DNA of 19,527 nucleotides from Candidatus Peribacteraceae bacterium (GTDB lineage: Bacteria; Patescibacteriota; Gracilibacteria; Peribacterales; Peribacteraceae): assembly GCA_013140485.1 (NCBI GenBank), contig JABFSS010000050.1:1-19527 (forward strand), written 5' to 3'. Made by a program: the position numbers and the translations under genes. Positions 13,848 through 19,527 of this stretch are shown here, piece after piece. The notes beneath the pieces were generated by a model, which saw only the letters and a program-made list of their open reading frames with translations, made no database searches and was not told the origin of the DNA. Within the stretch, counting starts at the first letter, position 1; every line of letters starts with the position of its first letter.

Positions 13848-13878
13848 GGGACGTAAAGCGACTTCGTCGCCACGTCCC
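13848..13878. terminator. Hairpin downstream of the ATPase gene, possible two-way terminator
   Basis: GGGACGT (13848-13854) pairs with ACGTCCC (13872-13878), and inside it GCGAC pairs with GTCGC around a TTC loop. It starts 25 nt after the ATPase stop and lies on the 3' side of the convergent tRNA-Arg gene. There is no U tract on either strand, so the terminator role is only likely by position. Confidence 0.4.
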
Positions 13879-13922
13879 ACGTAAAATTTGCTGCTCGCTT
13901 CGCTGCGCGCAATTTTACGTGG
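13877..13922. repeat. Inverted repeat overlapping the tRNA-Arg 3' end
   Basis: CCACGTAAAATT (13877-13888) is exactly inverted at 13911-13922 (AATTTTACGTGG), with a 22-nt loop rich in GCTCGCTTCGCTGC. The right arm includes the encoded CCA end of the tRNA gene (13920-13922). As RNA from the minus strand it forms a hairpin directly after the tRNA, which may help end transcription or 3' processing. Confidence 0.7.
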
Positions 13923-13994
13923 TGGCCCCAACAGGAATTGAACCTGTATTTACCCCTTAGGAGAGGGTCGTTCTATCCGTTGAACTACGGGGCC
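13920..13994 (-). tRNA. tRNA-Arg (anticodon CCT), CCA encoded
   Basis: The minus strand reads a 75-nt cloverleaf. The acceptor stem GGCCCCG pairs with TGGGGCC (one G-T pair). The D arm is GTTC-AACGGATA-GAAC, the anticodon arm ACCCT-CTCCTAA-GGGGT and the T arm ACAGG-TTCAATT-CCTGT. The discriminator is A and CCA follows in the DNA. The 7-nt anticodon loop CTCCTAA gives anticodon CCT, which reads AGG (Arg). The variable loop is short (AAATA). A -10-like CATACT lies 8 nt upstream. Both flanking genes are AT-richer than the rest, so the tRNA may mark an integration site, but I see no integrase. Confidence 0.95.
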
Positions 13995-14002
13995 ACGCAG
14001 AG

Positions 14003-14008
14003 AGTATG
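14003..14008 (-). promoter_or_regulatory. Putative -10 box of tRNA-Arg
   Basis: CATACT on the minus strand ends 8 nt before the mature tRNA 5' end, so the precursor would have almost no 5' leader. No good -35 was seen. Confidence 0.35.
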
Positions 14009-14049
14009 GATCCGAAGACGATTTCGTTCCATGTCGTCGGGAAAATCGG

Positions 14050-14090
14050 CTGTCACACTATTGACAGTTGTATATTAATGTTCAATTATA
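14050..14090 (+). promoter_or_regulatory. Promoter of the orphan gene with an operator-like inverted repeat
   Basis: TTGACA (14061-14066) is a consensus -35. ATTATA (14085-14090), 18 nt on, can be the -10 and ends 6 nt before the ATG at 14097. The -35 is overlapped by the inverted repeat CTGTCA-CACTAT-TGACAG (14050-14067), placed like a repressor site. The spacing is CTG-N12-CAG, so it is not the E. coli LexA box (CTG-N10-CAG). Confidence 0.5.
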
Positions 14091-14096
14091 TTACTA

Positions 14097-14753
14097 ATGT
14101 CTATCCCCATCTGCGATCGCCGGAAAGAAGTATCAGGAGAGCAAGAGGCACAGGGAATGATGCGTCGTTTACAAGACGCTGAGCCGGGAGAAACCCTTTC
14201 CTTGCGGCAGGGCAGTCGTCTTGTTATTGCAGATAGAAAAAGACAGGTGACCGCACAAGATATTTTTGAGTTGATGGAAAAGAAGAAAATTCTCACGGTA
14301 GAGAGTCCTACGACAGTCATCAAAGACAGCGAATCATGGCAGTTCGAATTAAGGCCCCACAATTGCATGGCAGCTGTTACTGGAGAAATTGCCGAAACTC
14401 GCCGTTGGGAATGGAAAGCCGAATCGGAACTGCGTTTACATACTCTTGTCACGAAGTTTCTTCAGGAAAGCATGCTCCATAGTCATACTGAATTTGGGAC
14501 ACCCGATCTTCGTGAGGAACTGGAAGGCAGCGACTTGGTGCCCGCACTTATTTTTTTATTGAAAAATGTGTGGCCTCCCATAACCAAAGATATCAATCGT
14601 CTGCGTAAACATGTGGAGATCTCCGTGAGAAAGAGAATTGCCCTTTGGCTGGAGCCATTTGCGGAGAGGAATCTGTTCATGCCATCGAAAATACTTCCGA
14701 TGTCCGAACGATGGAGCGAGGCGATTGTGCAGGGTATAGGACAAGAATGGTGA
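14097..14753 (+). CDS. Hypothetical protein, no recognised domain
   Basis: This 218-aa, soluble, charged protein has no signal peptide or membrane segment. Visible pieces are MMRRLQDAEPGETLSLRQGS, then RLVIADRKRQVTAQDIFELM (about 37-60), a WQFELRPHNCMAAV stretch and a helical C-terminal half with many Trp and Arg. I do not recognise it. It is AT-richer than the envelope genes and has what looks like the best -35 hexamer of the window (TTGACA), with an operator-like inverted repeat, so it may be regulated. It lies between the tRNA-Arg gene and the SLH gene. The ATG at 14097 is chosen from the promoter spacing; the next ATGs at residues 21-22 are alternatives. Confidence 0.7.
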   Translation: MSIPICDRRKEVSGEQEAQGMMRRLQDAEPGETLSLRQGSRLVIADRKRQVTAQDIFELMEKKKILTVESPTTVIKDSESWQFELRPHNCMAAVTGEIAETRRWEWKAESELRLHTLVTKFLQESMLHSHTEFGTPDLREELEGSDLVPALIFLLKNVWPPITKDINRLRKHVEISVRKRIALWLEPFAERNLFMPSKILPMSERWSEAIVQGIGQEW

Positions 14754-14809
14754 TGAAAAATTCTGTCGAAATCCGCATGTTCTGAGTAACGAAGTGACCA
14801 GCTGTTCGT

Positions 14810-14815
14810 TATACT
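14810..14815 (+). promoter_or_regulatory. Putative -10 box of the SLH-protein gene
   Basis: TATACT ends 9 nt before the ATG at 14825. No clear -35 is seen at 16-18 nt. The expected leader is only 2-3 nt. The rest of the 71-nt gap after the orphan gene holds nothing recognisable. Confidence 0.45.
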
Positions 14816-14824
14816 CTCTGCACT

Positions 14825-16483
14825 ATGCGCAAATTCCTCGTCTCCCTTTTGTTCCTGGCCCCGGCCGTCGCGTTCGCCTTCGACTACACCGTCGATGTCA
14901 GCAATCAGTACAAGGATGCGCCTTTTCGCCAGGGCGAAGCCGTGGCCATCAGCTTCCTTACCCGCATGAACGTGGTAGGAGGCAATCCCGACGGTACGTT
15001 CGCGCCGAACCGCACACTCAACCGCGCCGAGTTCACCAAGATCGCGATGCTATCGCACCCCGATATCGCGGTGAGCCCGTCGGATGCTGCCAACTGCTTC
15101 CCTGATGTCCGCGCGTCGGATTGGTTCAGCCGGTACGTCTGTCTCGCGCAAAAGCGAGGCATCGTGCAAGGAAATCCCGACGGCAAATTCCATCCCGAAC
15201 GCGAAGTGAACTACGCCGAAGCGACGAAGATCCTCTTTGGCGTCTTCGATCTCTCAGTGGAGGAGTTCCGCATGTCCGGCGACTCCTGGTTCTCGCCGTA
15301 TCTTCGCGCAGCCGATACGTACAATATTGCTCTCGGTGGAAGCGTCTTCGCGCCGACCTTCCTCACGCGCGGCCAAATGGCGATGCTCGCCGCTCGCATG
15401 ATTGCGTACGCCAATAACGATCTTACAGCCTATGAATGGGCGGAGTACGGCTGGGGCACGCCGCCGTCCTCCTCCAGCAGCTCCTCGAGAATGTCGAGTT
15501 CGTCGACATCGTCCAGTTCATCTATTTCCACGTCATCATCGTCGAGTTCCACGTCATCCTCGTTATCGCATAACTTCCCCGCGCGCAGCCACTTTCTGGT
15601 CGCTGGCGAGCGTTCGCAGCCCATTGCCAGCGCCACCTTCTTCGCCAATCTTGAGCCGATGCTCGTGAAGAGAGCGGAAATACTGCTCGAAGACGAGATT
15701 GAAGGCATCGACGGCATGTATATCGTCGCCGCGGACGGCACCGAACTCGGGCAGATCTTCCTCGACAAGATTTTCGACTCCAACGAGAAGACGTGGCGCG
15801 GCACTCTCAGCGGCAACTATCGTATCGAGAAGGGGGAACAGAAAGTCATCGGCGTCGAGGTTCGTATGAAAGCGAGGGATCAAGGAGGCACGTCCGAAGA
15901 ACTGGTTGAAGTGGATTCCTTCAAGATCATCGTCGAAGGCGAGTGGACGGGGAATACCGTCACGTCGGGCACCGATGCGGGGCCGCATCCTCAACATCAA
16001 ACGTCGATGGGCCGGATCACCTCGGTAACCAATGCGCAGGAAGCTTCCGGCGTTCTCCCGCTCGGACCCAATTCCCAACTCGCATCGTTCACGATCACCG
16101 GATCCGCGGTCCAGGGAGTGACGCTCAAGATCGAACACCTGACGTTTAACGTGAGCGCCTCTTCCCTCATTGCCGTCACAAACTGGAAACTCACCATTCC
16201 GGGCTCCGGCGAAACATGGCCGTGCTCTTTCAACGGCGGGGATTCGGCCGTCAGTTGTTCCAGTCTGCCGGACTCTCTGGGCACGTTCAGCGTGTCCCGC
16301 ACGTTCCGCCTGTCCGGCGATGTCACGCTGAATTCGGGATCGACCGATAAAAACATGCAGATCAGTCTGAGCCGCGCGGGCAACCTCATCACCAACGGTT
16401 CGGTTCGCTGGACCGACGAGACGGGGCACTTCAATTGGGTGGAGCTGGATGAGCCGCTCGCGAGGAGCACCCGCTGGGAATAA
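14825..16483 (+). CDS. Surface protein with three SLH domains and a Ser-rich linker
   Basis: This 552-aa exported protein has a signal peptide MRKFLVSLLFLAPAVAFA, with likely cleavage after AFA (18). Three S-layer-homology domains follow at about 30-75 (GNPDGTFAPNRTLNRAEFTK), 92-138 (FPDV...W, GNPDGKFHPEREVNYAEATK) and 153-194 (GDSWFSPYL...TRGQMAMLAA). A low-complexity linker of almost pure Ser with Thr (215-248) leads to a C-terminal part rich in beta strands (VVAADGTELGQ, IIVEGEWTG, FTITGSAVQGVTLKIEHLTF) without a family I know. There is no LPXTG motif or C-terminal anchor. SLH domains usually bind secondary cell-wall polymer, so it is probably part of the S-layer or an adhesin. Its TAA stop runs straight into a 7-nt-periodic repeat. 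The Ser-rich linker is like that of the partial gene at 1-347. Confidence 0.92.
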   Translation: MRKFLVSLLFLAPAVAFAFDYTVDVSNQYKDAPFRQGEAVAISFLTRMNVVGGNPDGTFAPNRTLNRAEFTKIAMLSHPDIAVSPSDAANCFPDVRASDWFSRYVCLAQKRGIVQGNPDGKFHPEREVNYAEATKILFGVFDLSVEEFRMSGDSWFSPYLRAADTYNIALGGSVFAPTFLTRGQMAMLAARMIAYANNDLTAYEWAEYGWGTPPSSSSSSSRMSSSSTSSSSSISTSSSSSSTSSSLSHNFPARSHFLVAGERSQPIASATFFANLEPMLVKRAEILLEDEIEGIDGMYIVAADGTELGQIFLDKIFDSNEKTWRGTLSGNYRIEKGEQKVIGVEVRMKARDQGGTSEELVEVDSFKIIVEGEWTGNTVTSGTDAGPHPQHQTSMGRITSVTNAQEASGVLPLGPNSQLASFTITGSAVQGVTLKIEHLTFNVSASSLIAVTNWKLTIPGSGETWPCSFNGGDSAVSCSSLPDSLGTFSVSRTFRLSGDVTLNSGSTDKNMQISLSRAGNLITNGSVRWTDETGHFNWVELDEPLARSTRWE

Positions 16484-16544
16484 TCAATCATCAACCGTTC
16501 AATCATCAATCACTTGATCATTGATCCTTGATGATCGATCATTG
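16484..16544. repeat. 7-nt-periodic repeat between the SLH gene and pyrF
   Basis: Starting at the SLH stop codon the sequence falls into 7-mers: CAATCAT, CAATCAC, TTGATCA, TTGATCC, TTGATGA, TCGATCA, TTG (about 16499-16543). The first units are near-inverse copies of the later ones, so it can fold on itself. It ends 7 nt before the pyrF ATG and contains an in-frame TTG (16521) that would extend PyrF by ten repeat-encoded residues. Architecture as at 6197-6284 and 9215-9297, with a different 7-mer. Confidence 0.65.
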
Positions 16545-16550
16545 TTTCGT

Positions 16551-17390
16551 ATGCACTTCGCGGACGCCCTCACCGAAAAAGTGAAGAAAACGTCGCCCGT
16601 GTGCGTCGGGCTCGATCCGCAATTGAGCAAGTTGCCGGAGGGGATCACCCAGGATGCGAAAGGCGTGCTGGAATTCTGCACCGGCATCATCGATGCGGTG
16701 GCGTCCATTGCAGCGTGCGTGAAGCCGCAAATGGCGTTCTATGAAGTGCTCGGATGGGAGGGCATGAAAGTATTCTGGGAGGTGTGCCTGCACGCAAAAC
16801 ACCGTGGACTTATTGTCATCGCGGACGGAAAAAGGAACGACATCGGCAACACGTGCGAAGCCTACGCAGACGCGTATCTGTCGGCGGAGAGCCCGATTGA
16901 CGCGCTCACGGTGACACCGTATCTGGGCTCCGACGGCGTGAAGCCGTTCATGGAGCGGTGCGTGAAGAACGACAAAGGCATCTTCGTGCTGGTGAAAACA
17001 AGCAATGCGAGTTCCGGCGAATTGCAGGATCTCCCCGTCGGCGACGAAGTCGTGCACGAGCATATGGCGCAGCTCGTGGAGAGTTGGGGGACGACGTGCC
17101 TGGGGAGCAGTTCCTTCTCCTGCGTTGGCGCTGTCGTGGGCGCGACGTATCCGGAAGAATTGAAATATTTGAGGACGCTGATGCCGCACATTCCGTTCCT
17201 GATTCCCGGCTACGGTGCGCAGGGGGGGACGGCAAAAGACGTCAAACACGGATTCATCGGAGACGGCACGGGCGCGATTGTGAATGCGTCGCGGAGCATC
17301 ATCTACGCAAGCGAAAAGAAGGATTGGAAGGAGGCGGCGGGGAAGGCAGCGGGGGAGATGGCAGGGGAACTGCGCGCGGCGCTCAAATGA
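16551..17390 (+). CDS. pyrF: Orotidine 5'-phosphate decarboxylase, type 2
   Basis: PyrF decarboxylates OMP to UMP, the last step of pyrimidine synthesis. The 279-aa protein has VCVGLDPQ (17-24), VKPQMAFYEVLG (57-68) and the catalytic ADGKRNDIGNT (91-101, with Lys94 and Asp97). It also has LTVTPYLGSDGVKPF, GAVVGATYPEELKYL, FLIPGYGAQGGTAKDVKHG and NASRSIIYA for the phosphate site. Its length and the DGKRNDIG form fit the longer type-2 subfamily. I chose ATG 16551, because the ten residues upstream (from TTG 16521) are encoded by the repeat block and are not conserved. No other pyr gene is in the window. The TGA stop (17388-17390) is the second to fourth base of the left end of the S23 element. 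Confidence 0.95.
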   Translation: MHFADALTEKVKKTSPVCVGLDPQLSKLPEGITQDAKGVLEFCTGIIDAVASIAACVKPQMAFYEVLGWEGMKVFWEVCLHAKHRGLIVIADGKRNDIGNTCEAYADAYLSAESPIDALTVTPYLGSDGVKPFMERCVKNDKGIFVLVKTSNASSGELQDLPVGDEVVHEHMAQLVESWGTTCLGSSSFSCVGAVVGATYPEELKYLRTLMPHIPFLIPGYGAQGGTAKDVKHGFIGDGTGAIVNASRSIIYASEKKDWKEAAGKAAGEMAGELRAALK

Positions 17391-17826
17391 CCAATGACTA
17401 ATCTTTAATGAAATTTCAAAAGTTGGAATTTTGTAAAGTTCGAATACTGGCGCCGAAAATTCGGGTTAATTCCAATGATTCCTGAATGAGAGCTTGGCGG
17501 TTTCGTTCAACTTCCGGAGAAATTCCCGGATCCAGACCATCAAGCCAATGCCAACTCTCCTTTGCTTCCTTTCTACAGATCTTTATTCGATGCAAAAAAT
17601 CTTTTTTACTAATAGCCAGATCAGCCTCCATGTAATTTGCCCCAACAGATCCTGAGGATCGTACTAACTGTTTAATGTCTTCGACGTTGGCAACGGATTT
17701 TGGAATAGTTTTTACGAATTTTCGAACAGATTTTGAGAAAGCATGAGTTCTTTCCATCAGGTCGTACTTCCTGACTTTCGTCGGTTGATTATTGGCGCCT
17801 TTCATTTGTGATTGGTCATTAGTCAT
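17387..17826. mobile_element. Candidate 440-bp element carrying the S23/IVP gene between inverted ends
   Basis: The left end is ATGACCAATGACTAATC (17387-17403) followed by TTTAATGAAA. The right end is TTTGTGATTGGTCATTAG (17805-17822) then TCAT. The outer 14 nt of each end are inverted copies of each other built on ATGACCA. The same two ends, one mismatch each, occur without a gene at 6197-6284. The left end overlaps the pyrF stop, and the right end supplies the comM stop and the first codons of the S23 gene, so the unit fills the whole space between two convergent genes. There is no transposase gene; mobility is inferred only from the two copies. Confidence 0.6.
17416..17826 (-). CDS. Four-helix-bundle protein of the S23/IVP family
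   Basis: This 136-aa protein has the family pattern: KYDLMERTHAFSKSVRKFVK (helix 1), then QLVRSSGSVGANYMEADLAI (the RSsGSiGANY-EA signature), SKKDFLHRIKICRKEAKESW and HWLDGL, and a last helix RQALIQESLELTRIFGASIR. The family is named for genes in 23S rRNA intervening sequences and forms small helical oligomers; its function is unknown. Here it lies outside rRNA, inside the 440-bp repeat-bounded unit. The first residues, MTNDQSQ, are encoded by the terminal repeat; the same seven residues can be read from the gene-less copy at 6284 downwards. A start at the second Met (17802, MKGANNQ) would leave the repeat out. The 5' end overlaps the comM stop by 8 nt. The gene is AT-richer than its neighbours. 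Confidence 0.9.
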   Translation of the reverse strand: MTNDQSQMKGANNQPTKVRKYDLMERTHAFSKSVRKFVKTIPKSVANVEDIKQLVRSSGSVGANYMEADLAISKKDFLHRIKICRKEAKESWHWLDGLDPGISPEVERNRQALIQESLELTRIFGASIRTLQNSNF

Positions 17827-19318
17827 TCGTCGTTTGTCGATACTGAAGCGCTTCAGCTATATGCGTTGTTTCAATCTTTTCTGAATTCGATAAGTCGGCA
17901 ATCGTTCGAGCGACTTTGATCGTCCGGTGGTACCCCCGCGCGGAGAGCCCCATGCGTTCCACAGCTTGCCGAAGCAGTTTTTCCGATGCCGCATCCAACA
18001 CGCAGAGTTCGTCGATCTGTTTCACATTCATCTCTTTATTCGTCCGGATTCCCCTCCCCTCAAACCGCTTTGCCTGCCTCTCCCGTGCGGCAAGGACACG
18101 CGCTGCGATGCTGGCCGACGTTTCCGTCCCCTCAGACGGCTTTCTCTGTAAATCTTCAATCGGCACAGCGCGCACGTCCACCGTCAGGTCGATCCGGTCG
18201 AGTAGCGGAGCCGAAATTTTCCGCGACGCTTGTCCCGGATTGCCCGCGGAATACTTTGCGGGATTCATCGCGGCGATGAGCGTGAAGTCGGCGGGGAACG
18301 TGATGGATCCGCGCGCCCGCGTGATCGTGATCTTGCGGTCTTCGAGCGGTTGTCGCAGTACTTCGAGCACGAACGCGGGGAATTCGCCGAGTTCGTCCAA
18401 AAAGAGAACACCGCGGTGGGCCAAGCTGATCTCGCCCGGCCCCGGAATCTGTCCTCCGCCGACGATCGAGACGCCGCTCGCCGTGTGATGCACTACGCGG
18501 AACGGGCGGTGACGGATCAGCGGCGTATCTTCCGGCAACAGATTCGCCACGGAATAGATTTGCGTCACTTCGATGGATTCTTCGCGCGTGAGCGGCGGCA
18601 GAATATTGCGGAATGCCCGGGCGAGGAGGGTCTTCCCCGACCCCGGCGTTCCGGAGAGGAGCACATTATGGCCTCCGGCAGCCGCGATTTCGAGCGCGCG
18701 CTTCGCCTGCTCCTGTCCGCGCACATCCGCGAAATCAATCGCGTCGCGGTGTGTCGCTTGATCTTCATCGCGGGGAGGAAGCACGGGAGAAGCTTCCGTA
18801 TCTCCCTGAAGAATGGCGATGAGTTCGGGGAGCGTCTTCGGCGCGATCACTTCCACATCCGGGATCAGCGCCGCTTCCGGTCCGTTCATCGACGGCACGA
18901 CCAGCGTCTTGATGCCGAGTTTTTTGCAGGCGATCGCCGCAGGCAGGACGCCCGTCACGTGCCGCAGAGCTCCGTCGAGCGCTAGTTCGCCGAGGAATGC
19001 CGTCGTTTGCAGAATTTTCTTCGGGATATGAATGATGTCGTGCGCGATCAAAAGTCCGAGAGCAATCGGCAGATCGTACCGTGGGCCGATCTTCCGGATA
19101 TCGGCGGGCGCCAGGTTCACAATGACCATCCTGCCGGTTTTGAAGCTGAATCCCACGTGGCGTAACGCGTGTGAAACGCGCTGCTTGCTTTCTTGTACGG
19201 CCATGTCCGCCAGTCCGACGATGAAAAATCTGCCTTCGCCGGCGGTCCAGCCGACCTCGACTGTGATCTTCTCGCACGAGAGGCCGATGCCGGCGAACGA
19301 CGTAAGTTGGGTGAGCAT
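17819..19318 (-). CDS. comM: ComM/YifB-family AAA+ ATPase (Mg-chelatase-like)
   Basis: ComM is a hexameric AAA+ helicase that helps branch migration during natural transformation. The 499-aa protein has the N-terminal Lon-protease-like fold (FIVGLADMAVQESKQRV, about 32-48), DFADVRGQEQAKRALEIAA, Walker A GTPGSGKT (223-230), Walker B GVLFLDELGEF (303-313) and LLDRIDL (372-378). A C-terminal helical domain with GLSARGYHRTIKVARTIADL follows. In many relatives the loop after AAMNP carries a Cys-rich motif; here it is AAMNPAKYSAGNPGQASRK, with no Cys and about a dozen residues shorter. I chose ATG 19316-19318, since MLTQLTSFAGIG is the conserved N-terminus; the 31 upstream residues open to 19411 are not family-like. 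The last residues TND and the stop come from the S23-element repeat. Confidence 0.94.
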   Translation of the reverse strand: MLTQLTSFAGIGLSCEKITVEVGWTAGEGRFFIVGLADMAVQESKQRVSHALRHVGFSFKTGRMVIVNLAPADIRKIGPRYDLPIALGLLIAHDIIHIPKKILQTTAFLGELALDGALRHVTGVLPAAIACKKLGIKTLVVPSMNGPEAALIPDVEVIAPKTLPELIAILQGDTEASPVLPPRDEDQATHRDAIDFADVRGQEQAKRALEIAAAGGHNVLLSGTPGSGKTLLARAFRNILPPLTREESIEVTQIYSVANLLPEDTPLIRHRPFRVVHHTASGVSIVGGGQIPGPGEISLAHRGVLFLDELGEFPAFVLEVLRQPLEDRKITITRARGSITFPADFTLIAAMNPAKYSAGNPGQASRKISAPLLDRIDLTVDVRAVPIEDLQRKPSEGTETSASIAARVLAARERQAKRFEGRGIRTNKEMNVKQIDELCVLDAASEKLLRQAVERMGLSARGYHRTIKVARTIADLSNSEKIETTHIAEALQYRQTTND

Positions 19319-19324
19319 GATAGT

Positions 19325-19358
19325 GGGGGGTAGGGGGGGTGCAGGCTTTCTTGCCTGC
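19325..19358. other. G-tract and small hairpin upstream of comM
   Basis: On the plus strand G6-TA-G7 (19325-19339) is followed by GCAGGC-TTTCTT-GCCTGC (19341-19358), a 6-bp stem. On the comM (minus) strand this is a hairpin and C-runs in the leader, 7-40 nt before the ATG. I see no Shine-Dalgarno site and no clear -10. It may be a leader structure; homopolymer runs of this size can also slip. Confidence 0.4.
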
Positions 19359-19473
19359 GAGGTGACAGAAAAAATAAATGGGAACCATTTTCTTTCTCCG
19401 GTAACACCCACACAAGACCCTCCCGACCAAGTCTTGATTTCATATCGGGACTATTGCGCATTAGCTTGCGGAG

Positions 19474-19510
19474 CCCGGGCGTTCCACACCCCTATGGAAC
19501 GCCCGGGTTT
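19474..19510 (+). terminator. Strong inverted repeat at the right edge, possible terminator
   Basis: CCCGGGCGTTCC (19474-19485) pairs perfectly with GGAACGCCCGGG (19496-19507) around a 10-nt loop, followed by TTT on the plus strand. A plus-strand terminator would have no gene to serve, since the nearest upstream plus gene is pyrF. It may instead be a palindromic repeat like those in murA and murB, or belong to a feature beyond the window. The rest of 19359-19527 holds nothing else I can support. Confidence 0.45.
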
Positions 19511-19527
19511 GGCATGGGGATCAGCCG

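Noticed and set aside
14050..14067. LexA (SOS) box upstream of the orphan gene
   Set aside because: The arms resemble CTGT...ACAG, but the spacing is CTG-N12-CAG, two bases longer than the E. coli box, and no lexA/recA context is visible.
15430..15816. Acidic Asp/Glu-rich minus-strand frame opposite the SLH gene
   Set aside because: It is the antisense of the Ser-rich linker and shows no independent start signal or family pattern.
16521..16550. Ten-residue N-terminal extension of PyrF from TTG 16521
   Set aside because: It is encoded by the 7-nt repeat block and is not part of the conserved protein.
19319..19411. 31-residue extension of ComM
   Set aside because: Proline-rich, not family-like, and encoded across the C-runs and hairpin; MLTQLTSFAGIG is the normal ComM N-terminus.
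1..19527. CRISPR array, integrase, transposase or rRNA gene
   Set aside because: No spaced direct repeats of CRISPR type, no recombinase or transposase protein, and no rRNA sequence were found, even though an S23/IVP gene and a tRNA are present.

Overview
The window looks like a piece of a small, compact bacterial genome, most likely a candidate-phyla-radiation (Patescibacteria) organism of the Peregrinibacteria/Peribacteria type. This is an inference from several things. Genes are tightly packed. Shine-Dalgarno sites are almost absent, and many genes have a -10 box only 6-10 nt before the start codon. There are Ser-rich S-layer-type exported proteins, a four-helix-bundle S23/IVP protein, and a type-2 PyrF. 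TGA is used as an ordinary stop (gltX, murB, murA, pyrF), which argues against the UGA=Gly lineages (Gracilibacteria, SR1).

Layout. At the left edge is a partial exported Ser-rich protein (minus). It is divergent from a tandem-OB single-stranded DNA-binding protein (530-1411). A large cell-envelope block follows. On the minus strand, read from 7460 down to 1524, it holds ftsW, murG, a cyclophilin lipoprotein, gltX, murB and a CAP-domain protein, with 4-nt overlaps at gltX/murB and murB/CAP. On the plus strand, diverging from ftsW through a 24-nt intergenic region, are lspA and murA. Next come a degenerate metallo-beta-lactamase-like protein, a degenerate HD-domain-like protein and a GT39/PMT-type membrane glycosyltransferase (all plus), then a membrane-anchored methyltransferase (minus). 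From about 12960 to 14800 lies a more AT-rich, accessory-looking patch: an SMC/ABC-type ATPase, tRNA-Arg(CCT) on the minus strand and an orphan protein. The right part holds an SLH-domain surface protein, pyrF, an S23/IVP four-helix-bundle gene and comM, then a strong inverted repeat at the right edge.

Functionally, the core is peptidoglycan synthesis (MurA, MurB, MurG, FtsW). Around it are lipoprotein maturation and folding (LspA, cyclophilin lipoprotein), surface proteins (SLH, CAP, PMT glycosyltransferase) and DNA handling (SSB, ComM).

The most unusual signals are not genes. (1) Short, roughly 7-nt-periodic inverted-repeat blocks start exactly at stop codons of ftsW, murA, the SLH gene, pyrF and comM. 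One pair of ends encloses the S23 gene (17387-17826), and an 88-bp version with the same ends but no gene sits between murG and ftsW (6197-6284). (2) The SSB C-terminal tail IKAEDLPF is encoded a second time, in the same frame, 51 nt after the ssb stop, with synonymous changes in seven of eight codons. (3) Palindromes sit inside the coding sequence of murA (32-bp perfect) and murB (9-bp arms) and are translated in frame.
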